Shown here: positions 62,158-64,000 of the stretch, in pieces
Numbering within the stretch: position 1 is the first letter of the stretch
How the letters are laid out: the number at the start of each line of letters is the position of its first letter
Assembly: GCF_023703375.1 (NCBI RefSeq)
Contig: NZ_JAMQGO010000009.1
Coordinates: 62,001 to 126,000 of the forward strand
Direction of reading: 5' to 3'
From: Lutimaribacter degradans
GTDB taxonomy: Bacteria > Pseudomonadota > Alphaproteobacteria > Rhodobacterales > Rhodobacteraceae
Length of the DNA: 64,000 bases
Notes under the pieces: model-generated
What the model was told of the DNA's origin: nothing
Databases searched by the model: none
Seen by the model: the letters and a program-made list of their open reading frames with translations, nothing else
Position numbers and translations under genes: made by a program

Positions 62158-63463
62158 ATCCCTTATCGGGTTTGCCGCCGTTCTTGTGCTGGTGTTGGTG
62201 CGCGTGCCCATCGCTTTTGCGATGGGGCTGGTCGGGCTTGTCGGCTACATGATCGAAACAAGCTGGCGCGGCGCGGTTTCCATGGCAGGACGGCTGATCA
62301 TCGACACCAGCCAGGATTATGGCCTTTCGGTGGTCCCGCTCTTCATCCTCATGGGGCTATTCGTCAACAAGGGCGGCATCAGCCGCGAGCTTTACGCCGT
62401 GTCCAATGCCTTTTTGGGCCATATGCGCGGCGGGCTGGCCATGGCCACGATCTGCGCCTGCGGCGGGTTTGCCGCGATCTCGGGGTCATCGCTGGCAACG
62501 GCAGCGACGATGTCGAAGGTCGCGATGCCCGAAATGCGCAAATTCGGCTATTCCGATGGGCTGTCGACGGCGTCGATCGCTGCGGGGGGGACGCTGGGTA
62601 TCCTGATCCCGCCAAGTGTGATCCTGGTGATCTATGGCATCCTGACGGAAACCTCTATCGGACAGTTGTTCATCGCCGGGATCATTCCCGGCGCGTTGGG
62701 CATCCTGTTCTACCTGATCGCCGTGCGAATTACCGTCGCACGCGACCCCAAGGCCGGGCCCGCCGGATTGCGCACCGACTGGGCAGGGCGCTGGAAAGCC
62801 ATAAAGGGCGTCTGGGCGGTCTTGCTACTGTTCGGCCTTGTTATCGGGGGGCTCTACGGTATCCTGGATTTCTGGCCTATCCACCTGACATTCTCGCCGA
62901 CCGAGGCTGCCGGCATGGGCGCCATGGGCGCGTTCCTGATCGCGCTGGCCCGCCGCAGCCTGTCCTTTGCCGATTTCCGCGAAGTGCTGTCGGAAACAAC
63001 CATGACCACCGCGTCGCTTTTCGCGGTGCTGATCGGGGCTTGGATCTTTTCGAACTTCGTCAACATCGCCGGCCTGCCCGAGGCACTGCGCACCATGGTC
63101 GAGAACCTCGGGCTGTCACCCTGGATGGTGATGGCGGTGATCCTTCTGATCTACATCATCCTGGGCTGTGTATTCGAAAGCCTTTCGATGCTGCTGCTGA
63201 CCGTCCCGATATTCTTCCCACTGGTGACAGGGCTTGGCTTTGATCCGGTGTGGTTCGGCATCATCGTCGTGGTCGTCACCGAGATCAGCCTGATCACACC
63301 CCCGGTCGGCCTGAACGTGTTTGTCTTGAAGGGCGTGGTTGGCGACGTTTCGACCGGCACGATTTTCAAGGGCGTGACACCTTTCTGGCTGATGGACATC
63401 CTCCGGCTGGCGCTGCTTTTGGCGATACCGTCACTGGTGCTGTACCTGCCTTCGTTGATGTGA
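62150..63463 (+). CDS. dctM: TRAP transporter large permease (second system)
   Basis: 437 residues, about 12 helices; SVVPLFILMGLFVNKGGISR, GGFAAISGSSLATAATMSKV, GGTLGILIPPSVILVIYGIL and ITPPVGLNVFVLKGV are DctM motifs. Completes the transporter; convergent with the thiamine-diphosphate enzyme. Confidence 0.93.
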   Translation: MTESLIGFAAVLVLVLVRVPIAFAMGLVGLVGYMIETSWRGAVSMAGRLIIDTSQDYGLSVVPLFILMGLFVNKGGISRELYAVSNAFLGHMRGGLAMATICACGGFAAISGSSLATAATMSKVAMPEMRKFGYSDGLSTASIAAGGTLGILIPPSVILVIYGILTETSIGQLFIAGIIPGALGILFYLIAVRITVARDPKAGPAGLRTDWAGRWKAIKGVWAVLLLFGLVIGGLYGILDFWPIHLTFSPTEAAGMGAMGAFLIALARRSLSFADFREVLSETTMTTASLFAVLIGAWIFSNFVNIAGLPEALRTMVENLGLSPWMVMAVILLIYIILGCVFESLSMLLLTVPIFFPLVTGLGFDPVWFGIIVVVVTEISLITPPVGLNVFVLKGVVGDVSTGTIFKGVTPFWLMDILRLALLLAIPSLVLYLPSLM

Positions 63464-63517
63464 TGCGCCTCAAGCCAGCCCGCGTGCCGGCCACGTCGCA
63501 ACAGTAGGCCGGGCCGG

Positions 63518-63554
63518 AAAAAAAGGGGCATCCGGTTTCCACCGTGATGCCCCT
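63518..63554 (-). terminator. Rho-independent terminator of the TPP enzyme gene
   Basis: AGGGGCATC (63524-63532) pairs with GATGCCCCT (63546-63554), with an inner CGGT/ACCG stem. Read on the minus strand it is followed by seven Ts. Terminates the gene ending at 63605. Confidence 0.8.
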
Positions 63555-63604
63555 GAAAATTTACGGCGCAGGCTTTGCCGCGAAACCGGACCCGCTTGAG
63601 ACCT

Positions 63605-64000
63605 TCAGCTTTTGGCCATGCGCGCGTGCAACCCCGAGATCGTGACATAGGCCGAAATTGCCTCGGCGCTGGAGCGCACGGAAAGCAGCGCGGGCCCGTC
63701 ATGGGCAAGGAAATCGGCGACGATACCGGCAATGTCATCACCCGCCCCGATCCTGAAACCGCGCAACCCGAACGCCTCGGCCCAAGCCGTGAAATCCGGG
63801 TTCACCAGGTCGGTGCCCGACACGCGATTAGGGTGGTCGCGCTCCTGGTGCAGGCGGATCGTACCATAGGTGCCATTGTCCGAAACCACGATCTTGGGCT
63901 TGGCACCCTTGGCCATTGCCGTGGCCAGCTCGTTCCCGGTCATCAAGAGACCGCCATCCCCGGCAAAGCCCAGAACCGTCTTGTCGGGATGGCGCAACGC
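63605..64000 (-). CDS. Thiamine-diphosphate-dependent enzyme, C-terminal part
   Basis: About 130 C-terminal residues; the gene continues past the window. The ThDP/Mg motif GDG...N is present: GFAGDGGLLMTGNELATAM to SDNGTYG. PKIVVSDNGTYGTIRLHQERDHP matches acetolactate-synthase/benzoylformate-decarboxylase-type enzymes. Next to isatin hydrolase, an isatinate decarboxylase making anthranilate is an attractive reading; a general acetolactate-synthase-like role cannot be excluded from this fragment. Confidence 0.82.
   Translation of the reverse strand, partial: ALRHPDKTVLGFAGDGGLLMTGNELATAMAKGAKPKIVVSDNGTYGTIRLHQERDHPNRVSGTDLVNPDFTAWAEAFGLRGFRIGAGDDIAGIVADFLAHDGPALLSVRSSAEAISAYVTISGLHARMAKS

Overview
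The window reads as chromosomal DNA of a high-GC alphaproteobacterium, most likely a Rhodobacteraceae (roseobacter-type) species. Support comes from MipZ, the trmD-rplS-rpmE housekeeping block, an L31 without zinc cysteines, and many TRAP, TctABC and Liv uptake systems. No tRNA, rRNA, CRISPR array, insertion sequence or phage gene was seen. After about 3.6 kb of core genes the rest is one long catabolic and transport region.

Layout. 1-3.6 kb: sulfotransferase-like protein, trmD, rplS, rpmE, mipZ. 3.7-12.6 kb: EamA permease and MarR regulator divergent from a homogentisate operon (hmgA, a 52-residue membrane peptide, maiA, fahA, a beta-lactamase-fold protein with a damaged metal motif, a small membrane protein), then a HdeD-like protein and a flavin monooxygenase paired with a 66-residue partner. 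12.7-15 kb: aromatic amino acid decarboxylase and hpaI. 15.1-19.5 kb: GntR regulator, class I glutamine amidotransferase, P450, glutamine-synthetase-like ligase and 2Fe-2S ferredoxin, which looks like a gamma-glutamyl-dependent amine oxidation cassette. 19.8-23.3 kb: TRAP transporter with a UspA protein. 23.3-33.6 kb: class III aminotransferase and IclR regulator divergent from tctCBA, aldehyde dehydrogenase, a phospho-lyase-type class III enzyme, a kinase and a UPF0261 protein. 33.6-39.1 kb: hpaR divergent from hpaF-E-D-cupin-hpaG-hpaH. 39.2-49.3 kb: a ten-gene minus-strand operon (molybdenum hydroxylase large subunit, DapA-family lyase, 3-hydroxyanthranilate dioxygenase, LivKHMGF, aspartate dehydrogenase, esterase) divergent from a LysR regulator. 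50.3-64 kb: an eight-gene minus-strand operon (Rieske reductase, alpha, beta, CoA ligase, thiolase-like protein, DUF35-SDR fusion, isatin hydrolase, SDR), a MarR regulator, a P450, a second TRAP system and the end of a thiamine-diphosphate enzyme.

How the genes fit together. The homogentisate and homoprotocatechuate routes cover lower catabolism of aromatic amino acid derivatives. HpaI lies about 20 kb from the other hpa genes, but an HpaR-like palindrome differing at one base precedes both transcription units. The right-hand locus fits aerobic indole-3-acetate degradation: ring oxidation, CoA activation, retro-aldol cleavage to isatin, hydrolysis to isatinate and possibly thiamine-dependent decarboxylation to anthranilate. 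Its MarR promoter and the TRAP promoter share a 12-bp near-palindrome. The amine cassette and the kinase/phospho-lyase cassette are the best candidates for little-described systems. All function calls rest on reading motifs and layout; no database search was run.
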